Source: Snodgrassella alvi_G (GTDB taxonomy: Bacteria; Pseudomonadota; Gammaproteobacteria; Burkholderiales; Neisseriaceae). Taken from it: DNA of 41,814 nt. The stretch spans positions 1 through 41,814 of the forward strand of contig CAMLCH010000023.1 of assembly GCA_946478525.1 (NCBI GenBank), given 5' to 3'. Position 1 is the first letter of the stretch, and the number at the start of each line of letters is the position of its first letter. The notes beneath the pieces were generated by a model that was not told the DNA's origin, ran no database searches, and saw only the letters and a program-made list of their open reading frames with translations. A program made the translations under genes and the position numbers. Below, piece by piece: positions 26,377-35,823 of the stretch.

Positions 26377-28260
26377 ATGAATTATCCAATTGAATACGAC
26401 GTCATTGTGGTTGGTGGGGGCCATGCCGGCACAGAGGCGGCATTGGCAGCTGCACGCATGGGTGCTAATACACTTTTGCTCACCCACAATATTGAAACTC
26501 TGGGACAAATGTCATGCAATCCGTCTATTGGCGGTATCGGCAAAGGTCATTTAGTGCGTGAGCTGGATGCGCTGGGCGGTGCCATGGCTCTGGCTGCGGA
26601 TTACAGTGGTATTCAATTCAGACGTCTGAATGCATCTAAAGGACCAGCAGTCCGTGCAACTAGGGTACAGGCTGACCGCATCCTGTATAAAGCAGCCATT
26701 CGGGAAATGCTGGAAAATCAGCCTAATCTGCAATTATTCCAGCAACAGGTAGAAGATATAATAGTAGATCAGGATCGTGTAACAGGTGTGATTACGGCCA
26801 TGGGTGTGACCTTTCATGCCCGTGCAGTAGTGCTGACAGCTGGTACTTTTCTGGCCGGTAAAATACACATTGGTTTAGAAAATTATGCCGGGGGTCGTGC
26901 CGGTGATCCGGCCGCCCAACGTTTATCCGGTTGTCTGAAAGATCTGAATTTGCCACAAGGTCGATTGAAAACCGGTACACCACCTCGTATTGATGGTCGC
27001 AGCATTGATTTTAGTCAACTGAAAGAGCAGCCGGGAGATAATCCGGCACCTGTGTTTTCCGTGCGTGGTAATCGTGACATGCATCCGCGGCAGATTTCCT
27101 GCTGGATTACGCATACTAATCAGCATACCCACGACATTATTCGCAGTGGTTTTACACGTAGTCCGCTGTTTACTGGAAAAATTGAGGGCGTTGGGCCACG
27201 TTACTGCCCCTCTATTGAAGACAAAATTAATCGTTTTGCCGATAAAGACAGTCATCAGATATTTCTGGAACCAGAAGGACTGACGACCCACGAATTTTAT
27301 CCTAATGGTATTTCTACCAGTCTGCCGTTTGATATCCAGTTACAACTTGTACATTCCATGCCCGGCTTACAAAATGCCCATATTCTGCGCCCCGGTTATG
27401 CGATTGAATACGATTATTTTGATCCACGTAATCTTAAAGCCAGTCTGGAAACCAAAACAATTGCCGGTCTGTTTTTTGCCGGGCAGATAAACGGCACAAC
27501 TGGCTATGAAGAGGCTGCTGCCCAAGGTTTGCTTGCCGGAGCCAATGCCGTTCTTTATATTCGTGAAGTAGAGCCACTGGTATTGCAGCGTGATCAGGCT
27601 TATTTGGGGGTGTTGGTTGATGATCTGATCACCAAAGGTGTAACTGAGCCTTATCGTATGTTTACCAGCAGAGCTGAATATCGATTGCAATTACGTGAAG
27701 ACAATGCAGATATGCGTCTGACTGAGCTGGGCCGGCGTTTAGGTTTGATTGGTGATCAACAGTGGCGTATGTTCCAGCACAAACAGGAATCAGTACAGCG
27801 TGAACTACAACGCCTGAGACAGACTTGGTATACACCATTAAATTTGCCATTAAGTGAGCAGGAACGCGTACTGGGACAGCCACTCAGTAAAGAATCCAGC
27901 TTGCTGGATATGTTACGTCGACCAAATGTCAGCTATGCCCAATTAATGACCTTGCCGAATGCACAGCAACAAGTGTTGGAAGCAGATGCAGCAGAGCAGG
28001 TAGAAATACAGGCTAAATACCAAGGATATATTGAGCGGCAAAATGAAGAAATCAATCATCGGCAGAGTCTGGAAAAATTAAAATTGCCGGCTAATATAGA
28101 CTATGCACAAGTAAAAGGACTTTCTGCTGAAGTTCAGCAAAAACTAAATCAGTTCCGACCTGAAACAGTAGGACAGGCTTCACGTATATCGGGGATTACA
28201 CCGGCAGCAGTGGCTTTACTTATGGTGCATCTAAAACGGGGATTTGAGGGAGCAAAATAG
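26377..28260 (+). CDS. mnmG: tRNA uridine-5-carboxymethylaminomethyl modification enzyme MnmG
   Basis: A 627-residue FAD-binding enzyme that, with MnmE, adds the carboxymethylaminomethyl group to the wobble uridine of several tRNAs. The FAD motif is VVGGGHAG (11-18), followed by the MnmG signatures MSCNPSIGGIGKGHLVREL and the second segment GRLKTGTPPRIDG; the C-terminal domain for MnmE contact is complete. The chosen ATG (26377) gives the usual MNYPxxYDV opening of neisserial MnmG; an in-frame ATG at 26356 would add seven non-conserved residues. A GGAG lies 15 bases upstream. rsmG, parA and parB follow in the arrangement common near replication origins in many bacteria. Confidence 0.97.
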   Translation: MNYPIEYDVIVVGGGHAGTEAALAAARMGANTLLLTHNIETLGQMSCNPSIGGIGKGHLVRELDALGGAMALAADYSGIQFRRLNASKGPAVRATRVQADRILYKAAIREMLENQPNLQLFQQQVEDIIVDQDRVTGVITAMGVTFHARAVVLTAGTFLAGKIHIGLENYAGGRAGDPAAQRLSGCLKDLNLPQGRLKTGTPPRIDGRSIDFSQLKEQPGDNPAPVFSVRGNRDMHPRQISCWITHTNQHTHDIIRSGFTRSPLFTGKIEGVGPRYCPSIEDKINRFADKDSHQIFLEPEGLTTHEFYPNGISTSLPFDIQLQLVHSMPGLQNAHILRPGYAIEYDYFDPRNLKASLETKTIAGLFFAGQINGTTGYEEAAAQGLLAGANAVLYIREVEPLVLQRDQAYLGVLVDDLITKGVTEPYRMFTSRAEYRLQLREDNADMRLTELGRRLGLIGDQQWRMFQHKQESVQRELQRLRQTWYTPLNLPLSEQERVLGQPLSKESSLLDMLRRPNVSYAQLMTLPNAQQQVLEADAAEQVEIQAKYQGYIERQNEEINHRQSLEKLKLPANIDYAQVKGLSAEVQQKLNQFRPETVGQASRISGITPAAVALLMVHLKRGFEGAK

Positions 28261-28261
28261 T

Positions 28262-28897
28262 ATGAATGACATGAAAACCTTGCTGCAACAAGGTTTGCAG
28301 CAAATGAATATTGATTTGACTGTACCTCAGCATCTACAACTGCTGGCCTTTGTGGATTTGTTGAAAAAATGGAACAGTACCTATAACCTGACTGCTCTGC
28401 GTAATGATCAGGATGTAATCAGTCATCATATTCTTGATAGCCTGACTTTACTACCCTATGTAAAAAATGCCCGTGGTTTGATTGATGTGGGCAGTGGTGG
28501 CGGTATGCCCGGAATTCCGGTTGCAATCGCTCGCCCTGATTTACCCGTTGCTTTACTTGATGCAAACAGTAAAAAAACCTCTTTCTTACAGCAGGCTGTT
28601 ATTGAGCTGGGTTTAAAGAATGTTCAGGTAATCACGGCACGGGTCGAAGCGATGGTAGGTGAGCAATTTGATGTTATTACCAGTCGTGCTTTTGCGGAAT
28701 TAAATGATTTTGTCACTATTACCAAACAGCTAATGGCAAAAGGTGGCTATTGGGCAGCTATGAAAGGCGTGTATCCGTATGAGGAAATCGAACGCCTGCC
28801 GGATCAGGTAGAATTAATTCAGGTAGATAAACTCAGCGTACCTCATTTAAATGCAGAGCGACATATGGTATTGGTGCGTAAGAAAGAAAGTACATGA
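28262..28897 (+). CDS. rsmG: 16S rRNA (guanine527-N7)-methyltransferase
   Basis: A 211-residue class I methyltransferase that methylates G527 of 16S rRNA. The SAM-binding motif is IDVGSGGGMPGIP (74-86), and the ITSRAFAEL segment is the RsmG signature. The ATG at 28262 follows GAGGGAG inside the mnmG end at good spacing; an in-frame TTG at 28244 is less likely. The gene starts one base after the mnmG stop and overlaps the parA start by four bases, so the three are translationally linked. Loss of RsmG gives low-level streptomycin resistance in other bacteria. Confidence 0.95.
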   Translation: MNDMKTLLQQGLQQMNIDLTVPQHLQLLAFVDLLKKWNSTYNLTALRNDQDVISHHILDSLTLLPYVKNARGLIDVGSGGGMPGIPVAIARPDLPVALLDANSKKTSFLQQAVIELGLKNVQVITARVEAMVGEQFDVITSRAFAELNDFVTITKQLMAKGGYWAAMKGVYPYEEIERLPDQVELIQVDKLSVPHLNAERHMVLVRKKEST

Positions 28898-29667
28898 GTG
28901 CGCATATAATTGCAGTGGCTAATCAGAAGGGCGGTGTAGGAAAAACTACTACCGTGGTTAATCTTGCGGCTTCATTAGTTGAAAGAAAATATAAGGTTCT
29001 GATAGTCGATCTTGATCCACAGGGTAATGCTACAACTGGTAGTGGTATTAATAAAGGCAACGTAAACACGGGCATTTATGCAGTATTATTAGGCAATACT
29101 GAAATTCACAATGCCATTATGCCGGCACAGCACGGCGGTTTTGATGTTTTACCCGCTAATAGGGCTTTGGCTGGAGCAGAAGTTGAATTGGTACAGGAAC
29201 TGGCACGTGAGTTACGTCTGAAAAATGCCTTAGCGCAAATAACTGAGCAATATGATTACATTATTATTGATTGTCCGCCGACATTGACCTTATTAACCAT
29301 TAACGGGTTAGTTGCTGCGCAGCACATTATTGTACCGATGGTTTGTGAATATTATGCATTGGAAGGAATATCGGATTTAATTGCTACCGTGCGGAAAATT
29401 CGTCAGGCCATCAATCCACAACTCGATATACTGGGTATAGTGCGTACATTGTATGATCCGCGTAGTCTTTTGGCTCAGCAGGTAGATGATCAGCTGAATA
29501 CTCATTTTCCAGAGAAAATGTTTGCCACTACCATTCCACGTAATATTCGTCTGGCCGAGGCGCCTAGTCATGGCATGCCAGCTTTGCAGTATGATGCCAA
29601 AGCAACTGGTACCAAAGCTTATCTGGCACTAGCTGGCGAAGTGTTGTTACGCGTAGATACTAAATAA
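28894..29667 (+). CDS. parA: Chromosome-partitioning ATPase ParA (Soj)
   Basis: A 257-residue Walker-type ATPase that forms nucleoid-bound gradients to move ParB-parS complexes. The deviant Walker A motif is KGGVGKTTT (12-20), with the switch IIDCPPTLTLLT region near 127-138 and the DLDPQGNAT motif near 40-48. It has no N-terminal helix-turn-helix, so it is the short chromosomal (Soj) type. Its ATG overlaps the rsmG stop as ATGA. parB follows after 68 bases. Confidence 0.95.
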   Translation: MSAHIIAVANQKGGVGKTTTVVNLAASLVERKYKVLIVDLDPQGNATTGSGINKGNVNTGIYAVLLGNTEIHNAIMPAQHGGFDVLPANRALAGAEVELVQELARELRLKNALAQITEQYDYIIIDCPPTLTLLTINGLVAAQHIIVPMVCEYYALEGISDLIATVRKIRQAINPQLDILGIVRTLYDPRSLLAQQVDDQLNTHFPEKMFATTIPRNIRLAEAPSHGMPALQYDAKATGTKAYLALAGEVLLRVDTK

Positions 29668-29735
29668 ACAAAATATTCCTGATCTATATTTACACAGCAA
29701 TAATGTAAATCATTAGATTTAAAAAAGAGTGAAAC

Positions 29736-30605
29736 ATGGCAAAAGCAAAAGGTTTAGGTGCAGGCTTAGATGCTTTACTGGGTTCAGGTAGTGATATAAC
29801 TGGCGGTGATCGTTTAAGCAAAATAGCAATTTCCGACATAATACCGGGGCGGTATCAGCCACGAACGCAGATAGATGATGAAGCTTTGCAGGAATTAGCA
29901 GAATCTATTCGTGCACAGGGGGTTATTCAGCCGGTTATCGTTCGTGAAATGGGCTTACAGCAATTTGAATTAATTGCCGGTGAGCGTCGCTGGCGTGCTG
30001 CACAGCTAGCTGGCCTCAGTGACATTCCGGTGGTCATCAAAAGCATATCTGATGAAGCGGCATTGGCTATGGGATTGATTGAAAATATTCAGCGGCAAAA
30101 CCTCAACCCAATTGAAGAAGCGCAGGGGTTGAAACGTTTGGTTGATGAATTTGGATTAACTCATGAAACAGTAGCCAAAGCAGTTGGTCGCAGTCGTAGC
30201 AGTATTTCTAATAGCCTACGTTTGCTTAATTTGCCAGAGCCTGTGCAGGATCTGATTTATAGCCGTCAACTGGAAATGGGGCATGCGCGTGCATTACTAA
30301 CTCTGCCTGTTATTCAGCAAATTGATCTGGCGAAAAAAGCGGCCAATAATGGCTGGTCAGTACGTGAAGTAGAACGTCGCAGTCAGCAGGCACTATCAAA
30401 ACCAGAAGCACCACAACGATCAGATCAGGAGAAAAGTGCCGAAGTTCGCGATATTGAGGCTGCACTAGAGCAGCGATTTGCTGTGCCAGTGCAACTACAA
30501 AGTAAAAACCAACAAAGTGGGCGCATTATTTTGCATTTTGATAGTCCTGAAACACTGGATCACCTATTACGTCAACTAAAGTTAAATCCGGTTCGTTCAG
30601 AATAA
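29736..30605 (+). CDS. parB: Chromosome-partitioning protein ParB (Spo0J)
   Basis: A 289-residue parS-binding CTPase clamp. The N-terminal KGLGAGLDALLG opening (4-15) is the ParA-contact region. The CTP-binding core shows GRYQPR, the C-motif GERRWRA near 88-94 and ENIQRQNLNPIEEA. The helix-turn-helix lies at TVAKAVGRSRSSISNSLRLL. A C-terminal dimerisation domain completes it. It sits between parA and the ATP synthase promoter. No complete parS site (TGTTTCACGTGAAACA) was seen in the window; only a GTGAAACA half overlaps the parB start region. Confidence 0.95.
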   Translation: MAKAKGLGAGLDALLGSGSDITGGDRLSKIAISDIIPGRYQPRTQIDDEALQELAESIRAQGVIQPVIVREMGLQQFELIAGERRWRAAQLAGLSDIPVVIKSISDEAALAMGLIENIQRQNLNPIEEAQGLKRLVDEFGLTHETVAKAVGRSRSSISNSLRLLNLPEPVQDLIYSRQLEMGHARALLTLPVIQQIDLAKKAANNGWSVREVERRSQQALSKPEAPQRSDQEKSAEVRDIEAALEQRFAVPVQLQSKNQQSGRIILHFDSPETLDHLLRQLKLNPVRSE

Positions 30606-30712
30606 TGATAGGCTGTCAAATGCCGTTATAAAAGAAACTGATTTAAAGCAAAGGAATAGCATATACAAAAAAAATATAATCAAACCCTTATCACAACAAG
30701 GCATAACACTAC

Positions 30713-30741
30713 TTGACGTTATTAATTATGTTGATTATATT
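30713..30741 (+). promoter_or_regulatory. ATP synthase operon promoter
   Basis: TTGACG (30713-30718) and TATATT (30736-30741) with a 17-base spacer form a strong sigma70-type promoter. Transcription would start near 30748, about 30 bases before atpI. It separates the atp operon from parB. Confidence 0.75.
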
Positions 30742-30777
30742 AGCCCAGTTAAATAGTAGTATTCCCAGAGTGATAGA

Positions 30778-31122
30778 ATGAAGTGGATCATGATTTGGCA
30801 GGCAGTTATGCTGTTTGTCGCAATATGTGTGTCCACATTGCTGTGGAGCTCTTCTGCTATCTGGTCAACTGTATTAGGTGGAATTTGTTACCTGATACCT
30901 ACTTTATTGGCGCTATTAACTCTATCTGCCGTAAAAAAAATATCGGCGCTATTACCAGCAACGTTTATAATGGTTGAATTAAGTAAAATCTTAATTATTT
31001 GTCTAATGATGTTGCTGGTCTATGTATGTTATTCTGCTGTTAATTGGTTTGCTTTCCTGATAGGGCTGATGCTGGTCAGCCAAGCTGGATTATTTACACT
31101 TAGAAAAAGATTGTTATTATGA
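30778..31122 (+). CDS. atpI: ATP synthase subunit I
   Basis: A 114-residue hydrophobic protein with four predicted membrane segments (about 5-25, 28-50, 58-82 and 86-106). It is the first gene of the ATP synthase operon. AtpI helps assemble the c-ring in other bacteria but is not part of the final enzyme. Its stop overlaps the atpB start as ATGA. Sequence conservation is low in this family, so the call rests on position, size and topology. Confidence 0.85.
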   Translation: MKWIMIWQAVMLFVAICVSTLLWSSSAIWSTVLGGICYLIPTLLALLTLSAVKKISALLPATFIMVELSKILIICLMMLLVYVCYSAVNWFAFLIGLMLVSQAGLFTLRKRLLL

Positions 31123-31979
31123 GCGGCACAGAGATGACTCCAGGCGAATATATTAGCCATCATTTGATTAATTTAACTCAGAAATCACCTGAAGTACAAA
31201 ATGGGATAGTTGATTTCTCATTTATTAATATTGATACACTCTTTTTTTCTATCTTAACGGGCATTATTGCTTTTTCTATTTTATTTATTGTCGCTCGAAA
31301 AATGCAAGCAGGCGTACCTGGACGATTACAGGCGGCAATCGAATTACTAGTAGAGTTTGTTGATAATAGTTGCAAAGAGTTAATTAACAACGAAAAATCT
31401 CGCAAAGTGATAGCCCCACTGGGGTTAACAATTTTTGTGTGGATCATTTTTATGAATACTATGGACTTGCTACCAGTCGATTTGTTACCAAAACTCTGGC
31501 AAAGCTTGTCCGGCGATCATCACGCCTATTTGCGAGTGGTACCTACTGCTGATTTAAATACACCTATGGCAATAGCAATTTCAGTTTTATTTCTTTGCAT
31601 TGTTTATAATATAAAAATCAAAGGATTAGGTGGTTGGGCGCATGAGTTGTTTAGTGCACCTTTTGGTAATAATATTTTCCTATTTATCCCTAATTTTTTA
31701 ATGAATATCATAGAGTTTCTATCCAAAACTCTTTCTCACGGTATGCGGCTATTTGGTAATATGTATGCTGGTGAAATTGTGTTTTTTGTTATTGCTTTAT
31801 TAGGTGGTACTTGGGGAGTTGCCGGTTCTGTCGGCGTGAGTGATGTTATGCTGGTTTTATTACAACTGTTCGTTGGATTAGCTTGGGCATTATTTCATAT
31901 TCTGGTAATTGTTCTACAGGCGTATTTATTTATGGTATTGACCTTTGTATATTTAGGTCAGGCACATGATTCCCATTAA
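31119..31979 (+). CDS. atpB: F0F1 ATP synthase subunit a
   Basis: A 286-residue membrane protein that forms the proton half-channels next to the c-ring. The essential arginine lies in SKTLSHGMRLFGNMYAGE (about residue 211), and the last helices carry LQLFVGLAWALFHILV with conserved polar residues. The N-terminal extension and length are typical of proteobacterial subunit a. Overlaps atpI by four bases. Confidence 0.96.
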   Translation: MSGTEMTPGEYISHHLINLTQKSPEVQNGIVDFSFINIDTLFFSILTGIIAFSILFIVARKMQAGVPGRLQAAIELLVEFVDNSCKELINNEKSRKVIAPLGLTIFVWIIFMNTMDLLPVDLLPKLWQSLSGDHHAYLRVVPTADLNTPMAIAISVLFLCIVYNIKIKGLGGWAHELFSAPFGNNIFLFIPNFLMNIIEFLSKTLSHGMRLFGNMYAGEIVFFVIALLGGTWGVAGSVGVSDVMLVLLQLFVGLAWALFHILVIVLQAYLFMVLTFVYLGQAHDSH

Positions 31980-32031
31980 GGGTAAATTGTTAGTTGTAAT
32001 ATTCTTTTCTTATATTCAAGGAGTGAAGTAA

Positions 32032-32256
32032 ATGGGTGGTTTAATCGCTATCGCTTGTGGTTTGATGGTCGGCATTTCTGCTTTAGGGAGTGCTATTGGC
32101 GTTGGTTTGTTAGGCGCTAAATATATGGAATCATCTGCTCGTCAGCCTGAATTATCGGGATCACTGTTAGTTAAATTTTTCATTATGGTCGGTTTGATCG
32201 ACGCTCTATTCTTTATCTCTGTGGGCGTTTCATTCCTGTATTACCTGAAAATGTAA
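32032..32256 (+). CDS. atpE: F0F1 ATP synthase subunit c
   Basis: A 74-residue two-helix proteolipid of the rotor ring. Helix 1 is glycine-rich (GLMVGISALGSAIGVGL), the polar loop carries ARQPE (36-40), and helix 2 has the ion-binding carboxylate at Asp57 in GLIDALFF. AAGGAGTGAAG precedes the ATG, a strong ribosome binding site consistent with the high copy number of this subunit. An Asp at this position and the absence of an obvious Na+-binding set favour proton coupling. Confidence 0.97.
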   Translation: MGGLIAIACGLMVGISALGSAIGVGLLGAKYMESSARQPELSGSLLVKFFIMVGLIDALFFISVGVSFLYYLKM

Positions 32257-32320
32257 TAGATTTTAGATTTGTTGGTTGTTAACAGCTTAATTAATAAGCA
32301 CAAATTCTAAAGGTTTAATA

Positions 32321-32791
32321 GTGAATATTAATGCAACCTTAATTGCACAAGTACTTGTTTTCATCATGTTTGTGCTATTTACGATGAAATTCGTATGGCC
32401 ACCCATTGTTAAAGTACTTGATGAACGTGCAGATAAAATCGCCGAAGGTTTAGCTGCTGCTGAACGAGGTAAGAATGATTACGCACAGGCAGAAAAACGC
32501 GTTGCTGACATCTTGGCCGAGGGACGTAGTCAGGTTTCTGATATGGTAACCAATGCAGAGAAACGTGCTGCACAGATAGTTGAAGAAGCCAAAAATCGGG
32601 CATCAATCGAAGCTGCGCGCATTCTGGCTCAGGCAAAAGCTGATGTTGAGCAAGAAGCCAACCGAGCACGTGAAGCACTGCGTCAGCAAGTTGCTGATTT
32701 GGCAGTAAAAGGGGCTGAATCTATTCTGCGGAGTGAAGTTGATGCTTCACGTCACGCCCAATTGCTGGCGAACCTGAAACAGGAGCTGTAA
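32321..32791 (+). CDS. atpF: F0F1 ATP synthase subunit b
   Basis: A 156-residue peripheral-stalk subunit. One N-terminal membrane helix (about 5-25) ends in MKFVWPPI, a family hallmark, and is followed by a long charged coiled coil for dimerisation and contact with the delta subunit. The start is GTG (frame opening with NINATLIAQ, as in neisserial AtpF), preceded by AAAGG. It follows atpE by 64 bases, the largest gap in the operon, and precedes atpH by four bases. Confidence 0.96.
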   Translation: MNINATLIAQVLVFIMFVLFTMKFVWPPIVKVLDERADKIAEGLAAAERGKNDYAQAEKRVADILAEGRSQVSDMVTNAEKRAAQIVEEAKNRASIEAARILAQAKADVEQEANRAREALRQQVADLAVKGAESILRSEVDASRHAQLLANLKQEL

Positions 32792-32795
32792 TTCT

Positions 32796-33332
32796 ATGGC
32801 CGAGTTCGCAACCATAGCCAGACCTTATGCCAAGGCATTATTTAATCTGGCGCAAGAACAAAATCAGATTGAATCTTGGTTGGACGAACTAAAAACATTG
32901 GCTGAAATTGTACTTCAACCAAAAGTACAGCTATTGATTGACGAACCTGAGTGCGAATATAGAGAAAAAGCTGATGAAATAGCTTCTTTACTGGATCATC
33001 AGCCTGCCGTTGAGATAAAAAATTTCATCTGTCTATTGGCACAAAACAAACGTTTATCAATATTGCCAAGTATTTATACGTTATTCCAAGATTATACTTT
33101 GTCACTGAATGATATCAGAGAAGCAACCGTCTATACGGCGTATGCAATTGATGAGGCGCAATTTGCGCGCATAGTGGCCGAACTGGAAACACATTTCAAC
33201 AGCAAATTGAAGGTGCATCAGGTGGTTACGCCGGAATTAATTGGTGGCGTAAAAGTTGAAGTAGGTGACCAAGTATTGGATTTGTCCGTGCAAGGCCGAT
33301 TAAATAGCCTGCATGTGGCATTGATGAATTAG
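32796..33332 (+). CDS. atpH: F0F1 ATP synthase subunit delta
   Basis: A 178-residue subunit that joins the peripheral stalk to the top of the alpha3beta3 head. The N-terminal six-helix bundle opens with TIARPYAKALFNLA, the family signature, and the C-terminal part has IGGVKVEVGDQVLDLSV(QGRL). Its ribosome binding site (GGAG) lies inside the end of atpF, indicating coupled translation. Confidence 0.95.
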   Translation: MAEFATIARPYAKALFNLAQEQNQIESWLDELKTLAEIVLQPKVQLLIDEPECEYREKADEIASLLDHQPAVEIKNFICLLAQNKRLSILPSIYTLFQDYTLSLNDIREATVYTAYAIDEAQFARIVAELETHFNSKLKVHQVVTPELIGGVKVEVGDQVLDLSVQGRLNSLHVALMN

Positions 33333-33342
33333 GAGAGTTTTC

Positions 33343-34884
33343 ATGCAGCTTAATCCTGCTGAAATTAGCGATTTGATTAAAGCCAAAATCGCAAATCTGA
33401 ACGTAGACACAGAACTACGTACTAGAGGTACCGTAATGTCTGTTACCGACGGTATTGTGCGTGTTCATGGTTTATCAGATGTAATGCAAGGGGAAATGCT
33501 TGAATTTCCGGGTAATACATTTGGTTTAGCAATGAATCTGGAGCGCGATTCCGTAGGAGCAGTGATTCTGGGCGAATCCGAACATATTAAAGAAGGCGAT
33601 GAAGTTACCTGCACTGGCCGTATTCTTGAGGTGCCGGTAGGGCGTGAACTGATAGGCCGTGTAGTCGATGCGCTGGGTCGACCAATTGATGGTAAAGGTC
33701 CGATTAATGCTGCGCAGACTGCTTCAGTAGAAAAAATTGCTCCGGGTGTAATTACTCGTCAGTCTGTAGATCAGCCAATGCAAACTGGTTTGAAAGCTAT
33801 TGACTCAATGGTGCCGATTGGTCGAGGTCAGCGTGAATTAATTATTGGTGACCGTCAGACAGGTAAAACTGCTGTAGCACTTGATGCCATTGTGAATCAG
33901 AAAGATACCGGTGTAATCTGTATCTATGTTGCTATTGGTCAGAAAGCATCTTCCATTGCCAGCGTTGTACGCAAGCTGGAAGAACAAGGAGCAATGGATC
34001 ACACCATTATCGTTGCTGCTACTGCCTCAGAAGCAGCTGCTCTACAATATATTGCTCCCTATGCTGGTTGCAGCATGGGTGAATATTTCCGTGATAACGG
34101 CGAAGATGCCCTGATAGTGTATGACGATTTATCTAAACAGGCTGTTGCTTATCGTCAGATTTCCCTGTTATTACGCCGGCCACCCGGTCGTGAAGCCTAT
34201 CCGGGTGACGTATTCTATCTGCACTCTCGTTTGCTGGAACGTGCTTCTCGTATTAACGCACATGAAGTAGAAGAATTAACCAAAGGTGCAGTAAAAGGTA
34301 AAACTGGTTCTTTAACCGCTTTACCAATTATTGAAACTCAGGCTGGTGACGTATCTGCTTTTGTACCCACCAACGTAATTTCGATTACAGATGGTCAGAT
34401 CTTTCTGGAAACAGACTTATTCAACTCAGGTATTCGTCCTGCCATTAATGCCGGTATTTCAGTATCGCGTGTGGGTGGTGCAGCACAGACAAAAGTAATT
34501 AAAAAACTGGGTGGCGGTATTCGTCTGGCTTTAGCGCAATATCGTGAATTGGCTGCATTTTCACAGTTTGCTTCAGATTTAGACGAGGCAACACGCAAAC
34601 AGTTGCGTCATGGTGAAGTTGTAACTGAATTGATGAAGCAGAAACAATTCAGTACCCTGAGTACAGGGGCAATGGCCTTAACATTATGGGCGATTAATAA
34701 CGGTTCATATGACGATGTGCCAGTAGCAAAAGCATTGGCTTTCGAGGCTGACTTCTTAGGTTATGTGCGTACCCAATGTCCGCAAGTATTGCAGGATATT
34801 GATGCTACCGGAACCCTGAGTGATGAGAATGCTCAGGCATTGGAAAATGCCATGAAGTCTTTCAAATCATCTTACAACTTTTAG
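33343..34884 (+). CDS. atpA: F0F1 ATP synthase subunit alpha
   Basis: A 513-residue non-catalytic nucleotide-binding subunit of F1. The P-loop is GDRQTGKT (169-176). The beta-barrel domain opens the protein and a helical C-terminal domain ends it. Length is the same as E. coli AtpA. GGAGAG precedes the ATG at suitable spacing, ten bases after the atpH stop. Confidence 0.98.
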   Translation: MQLNPAEISDLIKAKIANLNVDTELRTRGTVMSVTDGIVRVHGLSDVMQGEMLEFPGNTFGLAMNLERDSVGAVILGESEHIKEGDEVTCTGRILEVPVGRELIGRVVDALGRPIDGKGPINAAQTASVEKIAPGVITRQSVDQPMQTGLKAIDSMVPIGRGQRELIIGDRQTGKTAVALDAIVNQKDTGVICIYVAIGQKASSIASVVRKLEEQGAMDHTIIVAATASEAAALQYIAPYAGCSMGEYFRDNGEDALIVYDDLSKQAVAYRQISLLLRRPPGREAYPGDVFYLHSRLLERASRINAHEVEELTKGAVKGKTGSLTALPIIETQAGDVSAFVPTNVISITDGQIFLETDLFNSGIRPAINAGISVSRVGGAAQTKVIKKLGGGIRLALAQYRELAAFSQFASDLDEATRKQLRHGEVVTELMKQKQFSTLSTGAMALTLWAINNGSYDDVPVAKALAFEADFLGYVRTQCPQVLQDIDATGTLSDENAQALENAMKSFKSSYNF

Positions 34885-34914
34885 GCGTAAGCGTGTTATT
34901 GAAAGGAGTCTGAA

Positions 34915-35790
34915 ATGGCAGTAGGAAGAGAGATACTTACCAGAATTCGCAGTGTTCAGAATACCCAAAAGATCACCAAAGCGATGCAGATGGTGTCAAC
35001 CTCTAAAATGCGTAAGACTCAGGAGCGGATGCGTCAGGCGCGTCCGTATGCCGATAAAATTCGTCTGGTAATGAACCATCTGGCACAAACTCACAGCGAT
35101 CATAATATTCCCATGTTGCGTAGTAATAATGACAGTAAGCGCGTAGGCTTTATTGTCATTACCAGTGATAAAGGTTTATGTGGTGGCCTGAATGCCAATA
35201 TTCTGAAAGCATTCTTTAATAAAGTACAGGAATGTAATCAGCAAGGGTTGGAAAGTGAAATTGTCTGTCTGGGAAGCAAAGGACTGGCTGCCTGTAATCG
35301 TGTAGGTTTGAATGTGATTGCCAGTGCGGTTGGAATGGGTGATACACCAAAATTGGCCGCTTTGCTGGGTCCATTAACTGAAATCTTTCAGCGCTATGCT
35401 AAAGGGCAGCTGGATGCTATTTATCTGGTATATGCCGGCTTTATTAATACCATGCGGCAAGAACCTCGTCTGGAAACACTGCTACCAATCGGTCAGGGCG
35501 TGCTGGATGAAGTTTCAGAAAGCAAGGAATATGGCTGGGAATATATATATGAACCTTCTCCGCAGCAAGTGCTGGAGTTTTTAATCCGTCGTTATTTAGA
35601 ATCTGTGGTATATCAGGCTTTATCCGAAAATATGGCTGCCGAACAAGCTGCGCGTATGGTGGCAATGAAAGCCGCTACTGACAATGCCAGCAATGCCATC
35701 AAAGAACTGCGTCTGGTATATAACAAATCGCGTCAGGCTGCGATTACCACAGAATTATCAGAAATTGTGGCTGGTGCTGCTGCTGTTTAA
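34915..35790 (+). CDS. atpG: F0F1 ATP synthase subunit gamma
   Basis: A 291-residue central-stalk subunit that rotates in the F1 head. The two long coiled-coil helices are at the ends: ILTRIRSVQNTQKITKAMQM at the N-terminus and the ELRLVYNKSRQAAITTEL segment at the C-terminus, both family signatures. Between them lies the Rossmann-like globular part with ITSDKGLCGGLN. AAAGGAG precedes the ATG. Confidence 0.97.
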   Translation: MAVGREILTRIRSVQNTQKITKAMQMVSTSKMRKTQERMRQARPYADKIRLVMNHLAQTHSDHNIPMLRSNNDSKRVGFIVITSDKGLCGGLNANILKAFFNKVQECNQQGLESEIVCLGSKGLAACNRVGLNVIASAVGMGDTPKLAALLGPLTEIFQRYAKGQLDAIYLVYAGFINTMRQEPRLETLLPIGQGVLDEVSESKEYGWEYIYEPSPQQVLEFLIRRYLESVVYQALSENMAAEQAARMVAMKAATDNASNAIKELRLVYNKSRQAAITTELSEIVAGAAAV

Positions 35791-35823
35791 GTAGTACTGG
35801 TCAAATAAACTTAGGATGCGATA

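Noticed and set aside
29727..29740. parS site near parB
   Set aside because: Only a GTGAAACA half-site is present; the palindromic partner is missing, and no full parS was found in the window.
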